A DNA stretch of 11,653 nt, from positions 1-11,653 of the forward strand of contig JAWLFI010000077.1 of NCBI GenBank assembly GCA_041685645.1, in the 5' to 3' direction. The position numbers and the translations under genes were made by a program. Below, piece after piece: positions 5,041-11,653 of the stretch (positions are counted from its first letter, which is position 1; each line of letters starts with the position of its first letter). The notes under the pieces are model-generated. The model saw only the letters and a list, made by a program, of their open reading frames with translations, searched no databases and was not told the DNA's origin. Origin of the DNA: JAWLFI01 sp041685645. Its GTDB lineage: Bacteria > Bacteroidota > Bacteroidia > Chitinophagales > Saprospiraceae.

Positions 5041-6621
5041 ATGAAGCAGCAGTGGGTTCTCTGTTTGCTTGGGATGTTCGCATTTCTCAGTCTCCAGGCA
5101 CAATCAAAGGTTTCCTTCACAGCGGAAACGGATGCGCTGCGGATCGCACCCAATCAGCCTTTTACGGTTTCTTATACACTAGAAAACGCAGAAGGAGAGA
5201 ACTTTAAAGAGCCGGATTTTGAACCTTTACAACTACTCCGTGGACCTTCTATATCTAACAGCCTGCAAATTATTAACGGTAAAAGCTCTAGCTCCGCCAC
5301 CTATTCCTTTGTGCTGAGTGCTCCTCAGACCGGCACCTTTGAGGTGGCCCCGGGGAGGATTCAGGTCGATGGACAAACGCTAAAGTCCAATGCTCTTACC
5401 ATTGAGGTAGTCCCTCCCTCTCCTTCGGGAGGCCGGGACAAAAGCCCCTCGGCTTTTATTGAACTTGAACTGAACACAGACTCTCCCTATGTGGGTCAGG
5501 CTCTCCGAATTGATGTGGTCTTGTATAGTCAACAGGCTGTCCAAAATGCATATAAAGTAAATGATCTCGATCGTGAAGGATGGTATAGTTTAAGTTTGCC
5601 GGGACAGGGACAGGTGCAGCAGACCACCCTCGAGGGAGAGCCCTACCGGAGACAAGTTTTATCCAGAGAGCTCTTATTTGCTCAGCAGTCGGGGCGCCAT
5701 ACTTTTGGACCACTCTTTTTAAAAGTGGATTTGGCAGATGAAAGCAGAGAACGGCGCTCACGTTTTTCTCTGTTTCGTTCTTTTGATCGAAAAGAATTAG
5801 CGACCGAAGCCGTGGAAGTAAATGTACAGCCATTGCCCAGCCCCGGTCCGGAAAACTTTTCGGGAATCGTAGGTCCCGTGCAATTGCAAGGGAGGTTGGA
5901 AGCGTCAGGAGTAGATAAGGGCAGCGCCGCTGAGTTTTCTTTGAGAATGGAGTCGTTTAGTGATCCCAATATTGTGAGCCCGCCGGAAATCTCTATTGAA
6001 GGGGCTGAAGTCCTCAAGCCACAACGAATAAGTGAATCGAGTGAAGATATAGAGGATAGCCGAATGTATGTGAATATCTATAAATATCTCTTGATTCCAG
6101 ACACTACGGGCAAGTTGAGTTTTTACCCCTATATCACTGCATTCAATACACAGACTGGGCGTTATGATACCATTCGCGGAGAAGTTCACGACCTTTGGGT
6201 AGAGGCTGCTCGGGCGACTCCTGCAGGTCCTGATGAGGCCGAAAATGTCGACGAACAGAGCTCGACAGAGACAGAAAATAGCAGGGCATTTTGGTTTTTC
6301 TCCCTGATATCAGTCGCTTTATTGGCTTTTCTGTTGATATGGTTTTACCGGCGCCGACAAAAGGATGTGCATACATCCCAATCTATTACTTTAGAAGCTG
6401 AGTTTTCATCCTTGTTAAATGAAAAAGAACCCGACCCCCGAAAGCTGAGAAAATGTATTCGTGAACTCATGGAAAAAGACGAGACTTGGGGGATGGATAG
6501 AGAGCGCTGGAAAAAATGGCTCGACCAATTGGATTATTCTACATACAGTCCCAATGCAAGTCGTGAAGAATGGGAGCAACTGCTCTCTGACTGGAGAGGA
6601 GAGTGGGCAAGGCGCAAATAA
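5041..6621 (+). CDS. batD: BatD family membrane protein
   Basis: BatD belongs to the Bacteroides aerotolerance set, usually encoded with MoxR, DUF58, VWA proteins BatA/BatB and the TPR protein BatC; the molecular role is not settled. The 526-aa product has a signal peptide (about 1-21, ending LQAQ), a large periplasmic region of repeated Ig-like beta domains (about 22-390), an acidic Glu/Ser/Thr-rich linker (about 393-413), one transmembrane segment (about 416-437, WFFSLISVALLAFLLIWF) followed by RRRQK, and a helical cytosolic C-terminus of about 85 residues. This architecture matches full-length BatD. The start codon is one base after the stop of the short paralogue, implying translational coupling. 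None of the other bat genes is within this window. Confidence 0.88.
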   Translation: MKQQWVLCLLGMFAFLSLQAQSKVSFTAETDALRIAPNQPFTVSYTLENAEGENFKEPDFEPLQLLRGPSISNSLQIINGKSSSSATYSFVLSAPQTGTFEVAPGRIQVDGQTLKSNALTIEVVPPSPSGGRDKSPSAFIELELNTDSPYVGQALRIDVVLYSQQAVQNAYKVNDLDREGWYSLSLPGQGQVQQTTLEGEPYRRQVLSRELLFAQQSGRHTFGPLFLKVDLADESRERRSRFSLFRSFDRKELATEAVEVNVQPLPSPGPENFSGIVGPVQLQGRLEASGVDKGSAAEFSLRMESFSDPNIVSPPEISIEGAEVLKPQRISESSEDIEDSRMYVNIYKYLLIPDTTGKLSFYPYITAFNTQTGRYDTIRGEVHDLWVEAARATPAGPDEAENVDEQSSTETENSRAFWFFSLISVALLAFLLIWFYRRRQKDVHTSQSITLEAEFSSLLNEKEPDPRKLRKCIRELMEKDETWGMDRERWKKWLDQLDYSTYSPNASREEWEQLLSDWRGEWARRK

Positions 6622-6634
6622 TTTGCTCCTTTAA

Positions 6635-6696
6635 ATCGCATCTTTTTCGTCAGTTCCCAGTAAGAATTCCGTCATCGGAAGAAGCAGCGATGCGGT
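6635..6696 (+). other. Nested inverted repeats between batD and the acyl-CoA dehydrogenase gene
   Basis: The outer arms ATCGCATC (6635-6642) and GATGCGGT (6689-6696, one G-T) enclose a perfect inner hairpin TTCCG-TCAT-CGGAA (6667-6680). No T-run follows, so it is not a classical terminator. It could protect the 3' end of the bat transcript or be part of the next gene's leader. Confidence 0.3.
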
Positions 6697-6739
6697 CTAT
6701 TCAAAATTTATTACTTTTAAGGTTCATTAAGATAAGCAT

Positions 6740-7909
6740 ATGAATTTTTCACTGACAGAAGAACAGAAAGCCGTTCAGGAAGCGGCGAGAGAATTTGCCC
6801 AAAAGGAGTTAAAGCCCGGCGTCATTGAGCGCGACTCGACGATGACATATCCCAAAGAACAGGTAAGAGGATTAGCAGAATTGGGCTTTTTGGGAATGAT
6901 GACAGATCCGAAATACGGAGGAGGAGGCATGGATACCATGTCCTATGTATTGGCAATGGAGGAGTTATCCAAGATAGATAATTCTTGTTCCGTTATCGTC
7001 TCGGTTAACAACTCTTTAGTGTGTTGGGGCGTAGAAAAATTCGGAACAGAGGCACAAAAACAAAAGTATCTCACGAAGCTGGCTACCGGCGAATGGATTG
7101 GCGCTTTCTGCCTGTCAGAACCGGAAGCAGGTAGCGATGCCACGAGTCAGCGAACGACGGCAGAAGACAAAGGAGATCACTACCTCCTCAGCGGAACCAA
7201 AAACTGGATTACCAATGGAGGAACCTCAAATGTGCACATAGTCATTGCACACACCCACCAGGAAAAAGGACATAAAGGAATTAACGCTTTTATTGTCGAA
7301 ACAGATTGGGAGGGAGTGGAAATTGGTGCCAAAGAGGACAAACTTGGAATTCGCTCATCAGATACACATACCATCATGTATAGCGATGTGAAAGTGCCAA
7401 AGGAAAATCGCATAGGAGAAGATGGTTTTGGATTCAAATTTGCCATGAAGGTGCTCAGTGGAGGTCGCATTGGGATTGCTGCACAAGCCCTGGGCATTGC
7501 TGCAGGAGCCTATGAAATAGCGAAAGACTACTCCAAAGAGCGAGAAACCTTTGGCAAGCCCATCGCCCAACATCAAGCAATAGCGTTTAAATTGGCACAG
7601 ATGGCCACTGAAACAGAAGCCGCCAGACTCATGGTGTATCGATCGGCACAATTGAAGGACAAAGGAATGAATTTTGATGTGGCCAGCAGTATGGCTAAGG
7701 TATTCGCTTCTGAAGTGGCTATGCGAACCACAACGGAGGCAGTGCAAATTCACGGAGGGTATGGTTTTGTGAAAGAGTATCACGTTGAGCGCTTGATGCG
7801 CGACGCAAAAATCACCCAAATTTACGAAGGAACCAGTGAAGTACAACGCATCGTCTTGTCCCGGAATCTGCTAAAAGGCAATTTATACGAACGAATCCTC
7901 GACTTTTAA
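6740..7909 (+). CDS. Acyl-CoA dehydrogenase (short/medium-chain type)
   Basis: FAD-dependent cytoplasmic enzyme that introduces the alpha-beta double bond into acyl-CoA, feeding electrons to electron-transfer flavoprotein; used in fatty acid or branched-chain amino acid breakdown. The 389-aa chain has the N-terminal helical domain (about 1-118), the central beta domain with the family signature AFCLSEPEAGSD at 122-133, and the C-terminal helical domain. That last domain has RETFGKPIAQHQA and the second signature in HGGYGFVKEYHVERLMRD. Glu363 in YEGTSEVQR is at the position of the catalytic base of SCAD/MCAD-type enzymes. Overall it resembles butyryl-CoA-type dehydrogenases, but chain-length preference cannot be read from sequence by eye. 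It stands alone, 118 bases after batD; TACTTTTA at 6712-6719 is a weak -7-like box. Confidence 0.95.
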   Translation: MNFSLTEEQKAVQEAAREFAQKELKPGVIERDSTMTYPKEQVRGLAELGFLGMMTDPKYGGGGMDTMSYVLAMEELSKIDNSCSVIVSVNNSLVCWGVEKFGTEAQKQKYLTKLATGEWIGAFCLSEPEAGSDATSQRTTAEDKGDHYLLSGTKNWITNGGTSNVHIVIAHTHQEKGHKGINAFIVETDWEGVEIGAKEDKLGIRSSDTHTIMYSDVKVPKENRIGEDGFGFKFAMKVLSGGRIGIAAQALGIAAGAYEIAKDYSKERETFGKPIAQHQAIAFKLAQMATETEAARLMVYRSAQLKDKGMNFDVASSMAKVFASEVAMRTTTEAVQIHGGYGFVKEYHVERLMRDAKITQIYEGTSEVQRIVLSRNLLKGNLYERILDF

Positions 7910-7973
7910 CGGACACCCCCTATATTGTATAATAGGTGCAACAAATCGGAGCTGAGTAAGGTTATAAGTTCGT

Positions 7974-9035
7974 ATGTGGACGAAATCATGGCAAATTGCC
8001 CGCTTTTTTAATATTCCCGTCAAAGTACATTGGTCCTTCGGCCTCATGGTTCTTTACGTTTTTCTCATTGGATGGAAAGAGTCTATGAGCGCGCAGGGAA
8101 TAATGGGATTTGCAGGCTTTGTGGCTCTGCTTTTTATTTGCGTTCTATTACATGAATTTGGACATGCACTGACCGCCCGCCGATACGGTGTGGATACGAA
8201 AGATATTATTATTAGTCCCGTGGGAGGTATTGCGCGACTTGTTCGCATGCCACAAGAGCCTCTAGCCGAATTTTGGGTCGCCATCATGGGGCCGGCGGTA
8301 AACGTCGCCATTGCTTTGCTTCTCGCCATTGTCATTTCCCTTACTCCCCTTTCTTTTATGCCCACAGGTACTGCCGCCACAGTATTTAATGAGATCTGGA
8401 ATATGTTTCCTCTGCTGATGTGGATGAATATAGGGTTAGTTATTTTTAACTTAATTCCCGCTTTTCCCATGGATGGCGGTCGAGTGCTCCGCTCACTTCT
8501 TTCCTTGCGTTGGTCTCTCTTGCAATCGACCCGTATTGCTTCTTTTTCCGGACAGACCATCGCCGTAGCTTTTATCTTTTGGGGATTGTATCATGGAGAG
8601 TATATATTGCCATTTATCGGCCTGTTTGTTTTTATCACGGCGGCTTTGGAGTATCGCAACATGAAGAGATATAATGCCTCTCTACAGCGGAATGCCGCAC
8701 AAGTGGCTCAACCCTTTACTCCACTCTTTACAGAAGATCCTATGGAACGAGCGCGCGAAGTGTACGATTTAGGTCGCGAAAAACATTTTTTGGTTTTAGA
8801 TCACAATTATCATCCCCGTGGGGTGCTACATCCGGAGGACATAGAATCATGTGACGATCTCTGCCGATTAGAAAGTAGAGTTTCAGATCTCATGCAGCCG
8901 GTGACACAAAGAGTCGCCCACGATCAATCTTTGGAGGATGTCCTTCAGATTTTTCGGACAACAAAGACTCAAGTGCTACCCGTATACAGCGGGTATCACT
9001 TAATAGGGGTCATTCATCGCACAAACTTAGAATAA
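7974..9035 (+). CDS. M50 family site-2-protease-like metallopeptidase with CBS domains
   Basis: A 353-aa inner-membrane intramembrane zinc peptidase of the type that cleaves membrane-bound substrates; the substrate here is unknown. The opening (FFNIPVKVHWSF) is typical of the CBS-containing M50B branch. HEFGH at 60-64 supplies the two His ligands and the catalytic Glu, and NLIPAFPMDGGR at 159-170 supplies the Asp ligand (D167). Hydrophobic segments lie near 19-34, 45-60, 99-122, 146-164 and 195-226. The cytosolic C-terminus (about 240-353) is a CBS pair, a site for sensing adenine nucleotides in other proteins. The first CBS copy looks divergent; the second (VSDLMQPVTQRVAHDQSLEDV and following) is clear. 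guaD begins 5 bases after the stop, so the two genes are almost certainly co-transcribed. Confidence 0.92.
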   Translation: MWTKSWQIARFFNIPVKVHWSFGLMVLYVFLIGWKESMSAQGIMGFAGFVALLFICVLLHEFGHALTARRYGVDTKDIIISPVGGIARLVRMPQEPLAEFWVAIMGPAVNVAIALLLAIVISLTPLSFMPTGTAATVFNEIWNMFPLLMWMNIGLVIFNLIPAFPMDGGRVLRSLLSLRWSLLQSTRIASFSGQTIAVAFIFWGLYHGEYILPFIGLFVFITAALEYRNMKRYNASLQRNAAQVAQPFTPLFTEDPMERAREVYDLGREKHFLVLDHNYHPRGVLHPEDIESCDDLCRLESRVSDLMQPVTQRVAHDQSLEDVLQIFRTTKTQVLPVYSGYHLIGVIHRTNLE

Positions 9036-9040
9036 GTAAC

Positions 9041-9523
9041 ATGAGTGAGAGTAACAAACACAAGGCGTTTATGAAACAGGCCGTTGAAGTTGGGCTCAAG
9101 GGCCTGAGGGCTGAATTGGGAGGGCCATTTGGAGCTGTTGTGGTGCGTGGTGATCAGGTCATTGGAAAGAGCTCCAACCGAGTGACGAGTACGAATGACC
9201 CGACGGCTCATGCGGAAGTCATGGCGATTCGCCACGCTTGCCGAACAATCGGCGATTTTCAGTTGACAGATTGCGTTTTATATACTAGCTGTGAACCCTG
9301 TCCCATGTGCCTGGGCGCTATTTATTGGGCGCGGCTCAAAAAGGTATATTACGCTGCTCAACAGCAAGATGCTGCAAACGCAGATTTTGATGACAGTTTT
9401 ATTTATCAGGAAATTGAAAAGGCTCCCTTACAACGGACTATTCCCATGGAACAAATTATGCGCAGGGAAGGACAATTATTATTTCAAGAATGGAAGCAAT
9501 TGACGATTAAAACCCTGTATTAA
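9041..9523 (+). CDS. guaD: Guanine deaminase (cytidine-deaminase-fold type)
   Basis: Zinc enzyme that converts guanine to xanthine and ammonia in purine salvage/catabolism. The 160-aa sequence follows Bacillus subtilis GuaD (156 aa, recalled) nearly throughout, offset by about four residues: GGPFGAVVV, TSTNDPTAHAEV with zinc ligand H57 and proton-shuttling E59, YTSCEPCPMCLGAIYWAR with zinc ligands C87 and C90, DAANADFDDSFIY and a C-terminal Tyr160. D118 and Tyr160 line up with B. subtilis D114 and Tyr156, which distinguish guanine deaminase from tRNA adenosine deaminase TadA (family knowledge from memory). It sits 5 bases after the M50 peptidase gene and abuts the ompH-like gene tail to tail. 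The guanine assignment is strong. Confidence 0.94.
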   Translation: MSESNKHKAFMKQAVEVGLKGLRAELGGPFGAVVVRGDQVIGKSSNRVTSTNDPTAHAEVMAIRHACRTIGDFQLTDCVLYTSCEPCPMCLGAIYWARLKKVYYAAQQQDAANADFDDSFIYQEIEKAPLQRTIPMEQIMRREGQLLFQEWKQLTIKTLY

Positions 9524-10036
9524 TTATTCGCGCAGGCGATCTAATACCTCGCCCGTTATGTCTTTGCTTTCCTCTGCAAATAGTAAGGAGCCGCCTGAGA
9601 TGTCAAAAACAAAAGTGTAGTCATTTTCTTCCGCTAAAGAAGTAATGACATTATTCACTTTTTCCAAAATGGGTCCGAGAATCTTTTCTCGCTCACGTTC
9701 CATGCGCTGCTGCATGCCTTGCTCGAAAGCCCCTAATTCTTCCTGTTCTTTTTGGAACTGTTGTTCCTTTTTTTGCTGATTGACGCGCGAGATATTTCCC
9801 TCAGCTACTTCGCGTTGAAATACGCCGAAATCCTCCTCTAATTGAGCTACGCGGTCTTCGAAAGACATCACTAAAGAATCGCGGAGGTTCTCCATCTTTT
9901 TTTCTGCCTCTGCCGTTTCAGGCAATAGCTCTAAAATATTGCCTAAATTGACGTGAGCAAAATTCTGCTCTTGCGCCTGCAGGCTTATGCTCGTGAGTAC
10001 AATCAGGCTTAAGATAATTGACTTTACTATTCTCAT
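9524..10036 (-). CDS. OmpH/Skp family periplasmic chaperone
   Basis: Skp-like holdase that keeps unfolded outer-membrane proteins soluble on their way to the BAM complex. The 170-aa precursor has a signal peptide (about 1-22, ending SLQAQ), a start of the mature domain typical of OmpH (FAHVNLGNILELLPE), a long Glu/Gln/Arg-rich helical hairpin (about 42-122) that would form the tentacle-like coiled coil, and the closing beta/helix part (YTFVFDISGGSLLF, then KDITGEVLDRL). Bacteroidota often carry ompH genes next to bamA; here the gene stands alone behind its own promoter. Its stop codon touches the guaD stop codon with no spacer. ATG at 10036 gives a proper signal peptide. Confidence 0.92.
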   Translation of the reverse strand: MRIVKSIILSLIVLTSISLQAQEQNFAHVNLGNILELLPETAEAEKKMENLRDSLVMSFEDRVAQLEEDFGVFQREVAEGNISRVNQQKKEQQFQKEQEELGAFEQGMQQRMEREREKILGPILEKVNNVITSLAEENDYTFVFDISGGSLLFAEESKDITGEVLDRLRE

Positions 10037-10093
10037 GGTATTATATTTTGTATAACGAAAACGAACGCTTTGTCCTCATTCGTGCGAGTTGGG

Positions 10094-10122
10094 CAAATAT
10101 AATTGAATTTTGATGGTACAAA
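10094..10122 (-). promoter_or_regulatory. Consensus promoter for the ompH-like gene
   Basis: Read on the minus strand, TTTG (10122-10119) is followed after 17 bases by TATATTTG (10101-10094), an exact TAnnTTTG. Transcription would start near 10087, leaving a leader of about 50 bases before the ATG at 10036. Confidence 0.7.
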
Positions 10123-10146
10123 AAGGATATGAGTAGAAGTTGATTC

Positions 10147-10174
10147 TTCCGGGGGACCTCCGGCAACCCCTGAA
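10147..10174 (-). other. GC-rich hairpin region between the PLP-enzyme gene and ompH
   Basis: Two mutually exclusive foldings share the same G tract: CCGGGG (10149-10154) with CTCCGG (10158-10163, one G-T), or TTC-C-GGGG (10147-10154) with CCCC-T-GAA (10167-10174). It lies upstream of the ompH promoter, so on the minus strand it would be in the 3' region of the PLP-enzyme transcript. There is no clean T-run after it, so terminator status is uncertain. Confidence 0.3.
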
Positions 10175-10295
10175 AGAGATAATTGCTGTCTGGAGATGAG
10201 ATTTCAGGAAAAAATGTTTCGTATTGACCTGCGATCTCTCTTTCTGTGCTTTGAACCCCTTAATCAACTATGTGCATGCTGCTCAACTTCTCCCA

Positions 10296-11552
10296 TTATT
10301 TATCATTAATAGCAGCCAGAGCCTGCTTTATATCCTCAATAATATCATCGGCGTGTTCTAAGCCTATGGACAGCCTAATGAGGGCATCTGTGATATTCAT
10401 TTCTTCACAATCTGCCGGAGCCACATCCGAGTGTGTCATCGTCATGGGGTGCTGAGCTAAGCTTTCCGTACTTCCCAGGCTCACCGCAAGCTTGACGAGT
10501 TGCAGATGATTCAAAAAGGCAAAGGCCTCGGCTTCACCGCCGTGTATTTCGAATGATAGCATCGCGCCAGTCCCTGAGTATTGTCGTTGGAATAGATCGC
10601 CCTCCCGGCTGCCGGGCTTCAGCAGACCGAGGTAATTCACCTTTTTTACATTGGGATGGTGCTGCAAATAATCAGCGATTCTCTTTGCATTTTCCTGTTG
10701 TTGGCTCAATCGAACTTTTAGGGTTTCCAGACTGCGCAATAACAGCCAGGATGAAAAGGGGTCCGCTGTATTTCCCAAAAAGGTTCGCAACGACTTGATG
10801 GCTCGTATTCGATCACTATTTCCGAGAATGGCTCCAGCTATAATGTCGCTGTGCCCACCTAAATATTTTGTTGCAGAGTACATAACGAGATCTGCGCCGA
10901 GTTTCAGGGGTTGTTGCCAAAGCGGTCCCATATAGGTATTATCTGCAGCGACAAGCACTTCTTTTCCAGCTCTGGAAAACTGATCAGCGATTTGTCGGCA
11001 AGCGGCTATATCAATCAGGTCATTGGTGGGATTGGCCGGTGTCTCTACATATATCAATCGCAGGGCTTCTCCATCGCCGGATTCCTTCAGGCGGTCTTGA
11101 ATCTCTCCATCCTCTTCGCCGGGTTTAAATCCCACGGTACGCACCCCAATTGAGGGCAAATAGTGGTGGACAAAATGATCTGTACCGCCGTAAAGAGGGC
11201 GACTGTATAACAGCAAATCTCCCGGCGATAAAACACTGAGTAATACGGTCGAAATGGCAGCCATGCCGGAACTCAGCAATGCCGCTTCTTCTGCACCTTC
11301 CCACAGGCATAACCTCTGTTCAGCTATCTCTATATTGGGATTATTGAGCCGACTATATATCATACCGACTTTTTCGTCGGGGCGGGCTTCTCGCAGTCCG
11401 TACATCACCTCAAAGAAAGCTTTTCCTTGTTCTGCGCTTTCAAAGGCAAAGGTAGAGGTTTGAAAAATAGGTGACTTTATAGCTCCTTCAGTGTTTTTTG
11501 GGCTATGCCCATGGGTCATCATAAGGCTTTCTGGTCGGAAGGGGTGTTTCAT
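10296..11552 (-). CDS. PLP-dependent Cys/Met metabolism enzyme (cystathionine gamma-synthase / methionine gamma-lyase family)
   Basis: Cytoplasmic fold-type I PLP enzyme of sulfur amino acid metabolism. From the ATG at 11552 the product is 418 aa. Motifs: YSRLNNPN (66-73; Tyr and Arg bind the PLP phosphate of the partner subunit), SSGMAAIS (94-101), YGGTDHF (121-127), ETPANPTN, ADNTYMGP, and SATKYLGGHSD with the Schiff-base Lys229. The Cys that marks classical methionine gamma-lyases after the Tyr of YG-x-T is Gly123 here, which argues against assuming that activity. About 14 residues between Tyr51 and Tyr66 form an extra loop. Codons upstream of 11552 reach back to a TTG at 11576, but the ATG gives the better opening (MKHPFRPESLMMTHG). 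It may be a gamma-synthase, gamma-lyase or related enzyme; the exact reaction cannot be fixed. Confidence 0.9.
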   Translation of the reverse strand: MKHPFRPESLMMTHGHSPKNTEGAIKSPIFQTSTFAFESAEQGKAFFEVMYGLREARPDEKVGMIYSRLNNPNIEIAEQRLCLWEGAEEAALLSSGMAAISTVLLSVLSPGDLLLYSRPLYGGTDHFVHHYLPSIGVRTVGFKPGEEDGEIQDRLKESGDGEALRLIYVETPANPTNDLIDIAACRQIADQFSRAGKEVLVAADNTYMGPLWQQPLKLGADLVMYSATKYLGGHSDIIAGAILGNSDRIRAIKSLRTFLGNTADPFSSWLLLRSLETLKVRLSQQQENAKRIADYLQHHPNVKKVNYLGLLKPGSREGDLFQRQYSGTGAMLSFEIHGGEAEAFAFLNHLQLVKLAVSLGSTESLAQHPMTMTHSDVAPADCEEMNITDALIRLSIGLEHADDIIEDIKQALAAINDK

Positions 11553-11592
11553 TGTCCTGTTTTTGTTCGTCTCCAAAGAAACGGATTTGAAT

Positions 11593-11601
11593 CAAAAGGT
11601 A
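11593..11601 (-). promoter_or_regulatory. Possible -7 element for the PLP-enzyme gene
   Basis: Minus strand TACCTTTTG (11601-11593) is close to TAnnTTTG with one extra T and lies 40 bases before the ATG at 11552. No -33 TTG was found at a suitable spacing, so support is weak. If real, transcription would begin near 11586, which still leaves the TTG at 11576 as a possible alternative start. Confidence 0.3.
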
Positions 11602-11653
11602 GTTTAATTTTGTGTTTAATAGTGAATAATTCCAGTGTCGATACTCTGCAGAC

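Noticed and set aside
7910..7973. Inverted repeat CCTAT / ATAGG after the acyl-CoA dehydrogenase gene as a terminator.
   Set aside because: The stem has only five pairs, is mostly A/T, and no T-run follows.
9041..9523. tRNA adenosine deaminase (tadA) as identity of the deaminase.
   Set aside because: The DAANADFDDSFIY segment and C-terminal Tyr follow guanine deaminase of the B. subtilis type rather than TadA.
10076..10267. 63-codon minus-strand frame between the PLP-enzyme gene and ompH.
   Set aside because: It runs through the consensus ompH promoter and the GC-rich hairpin and has no recognisable domain.

Overview
The window most likely comes from a member of the Bacteroidota. Three things point that way. 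Several genes have promoters of the TTTG / TAnnTTTG type. Start codons usually lack a Shine-Dalgarno sequence. The gene set (BatD, a short RRM RNA-binding protein, an LpxH-like phosphoesterase, an OmpH/Skp chaperone with a signal peptide ending in AQ) is typical of the phylum. A finer placement (Saprospirales- or Flavobacteriales-like) would be a guess. The region looks like chromosomal backbone: I see no transposase, phage gene, tRNA, rRNA or CRISPR array.

Layout. (1) Positions 52-2697, plus strand: seryl-tRNA synthetase (serS), a YugP-type membrane zinc metallopeptidase and ribosome recycling factor (frr), closely spaced and probably co-transcribed, with a likely extra promoter in front of frr. 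(2) Positions 2881-3287: a single-gene unit for an 89-aa RRM RNA-binding protein, with a consensus promoter and a strong intrinsic terminator. (3) Positions 3255-4022, minus strand: an LpxH-like UDP-2,3-diacylglucosamine hydrolase whose last codons lie inside that terminator stem; it probably starts at a GTG. (4) Positions 4023-4562: a 540-bp stretch with no recognisable gene but several hairpins. (5) Positions 4563-6621: a tandem pair of BatD-type genes, a secreted single-domain version followed one base later by a full-length membrane-anchored BatD. (6) Positions 6740-7909: an acyl-CoA dehydrogenase. (7) Positions 7974-9523: an M50 site-2-protease-like protein with CBS domains, then guanine deaminase (guaD) five bases downstream. 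(8) Positions 9524-11552, minus strand: an OmpH/Skp periplasmic chaperone with its own promoter and a PLP-dependent Cys/Met-metabolism enzyme.

Most genes are housekeeping functions in translation, lipid A synthesis, outer-membrane protein folding, fatty acid/amino acid catabolism, purine salvage and sulfur amino acid metabolism. They are not one pathway. The items most worth a second look are the short+long BatD pair away from other bat genes, the structured gene-free stretch in front of it, the terminator that doubles as coding sequence of lpxH, the zero-gap tail-to-tail arrangement of guaD and ompH, and a shared 10-bp leader motif behind two promoters. I found no convincing evidence of a wholly new multi-gene system.
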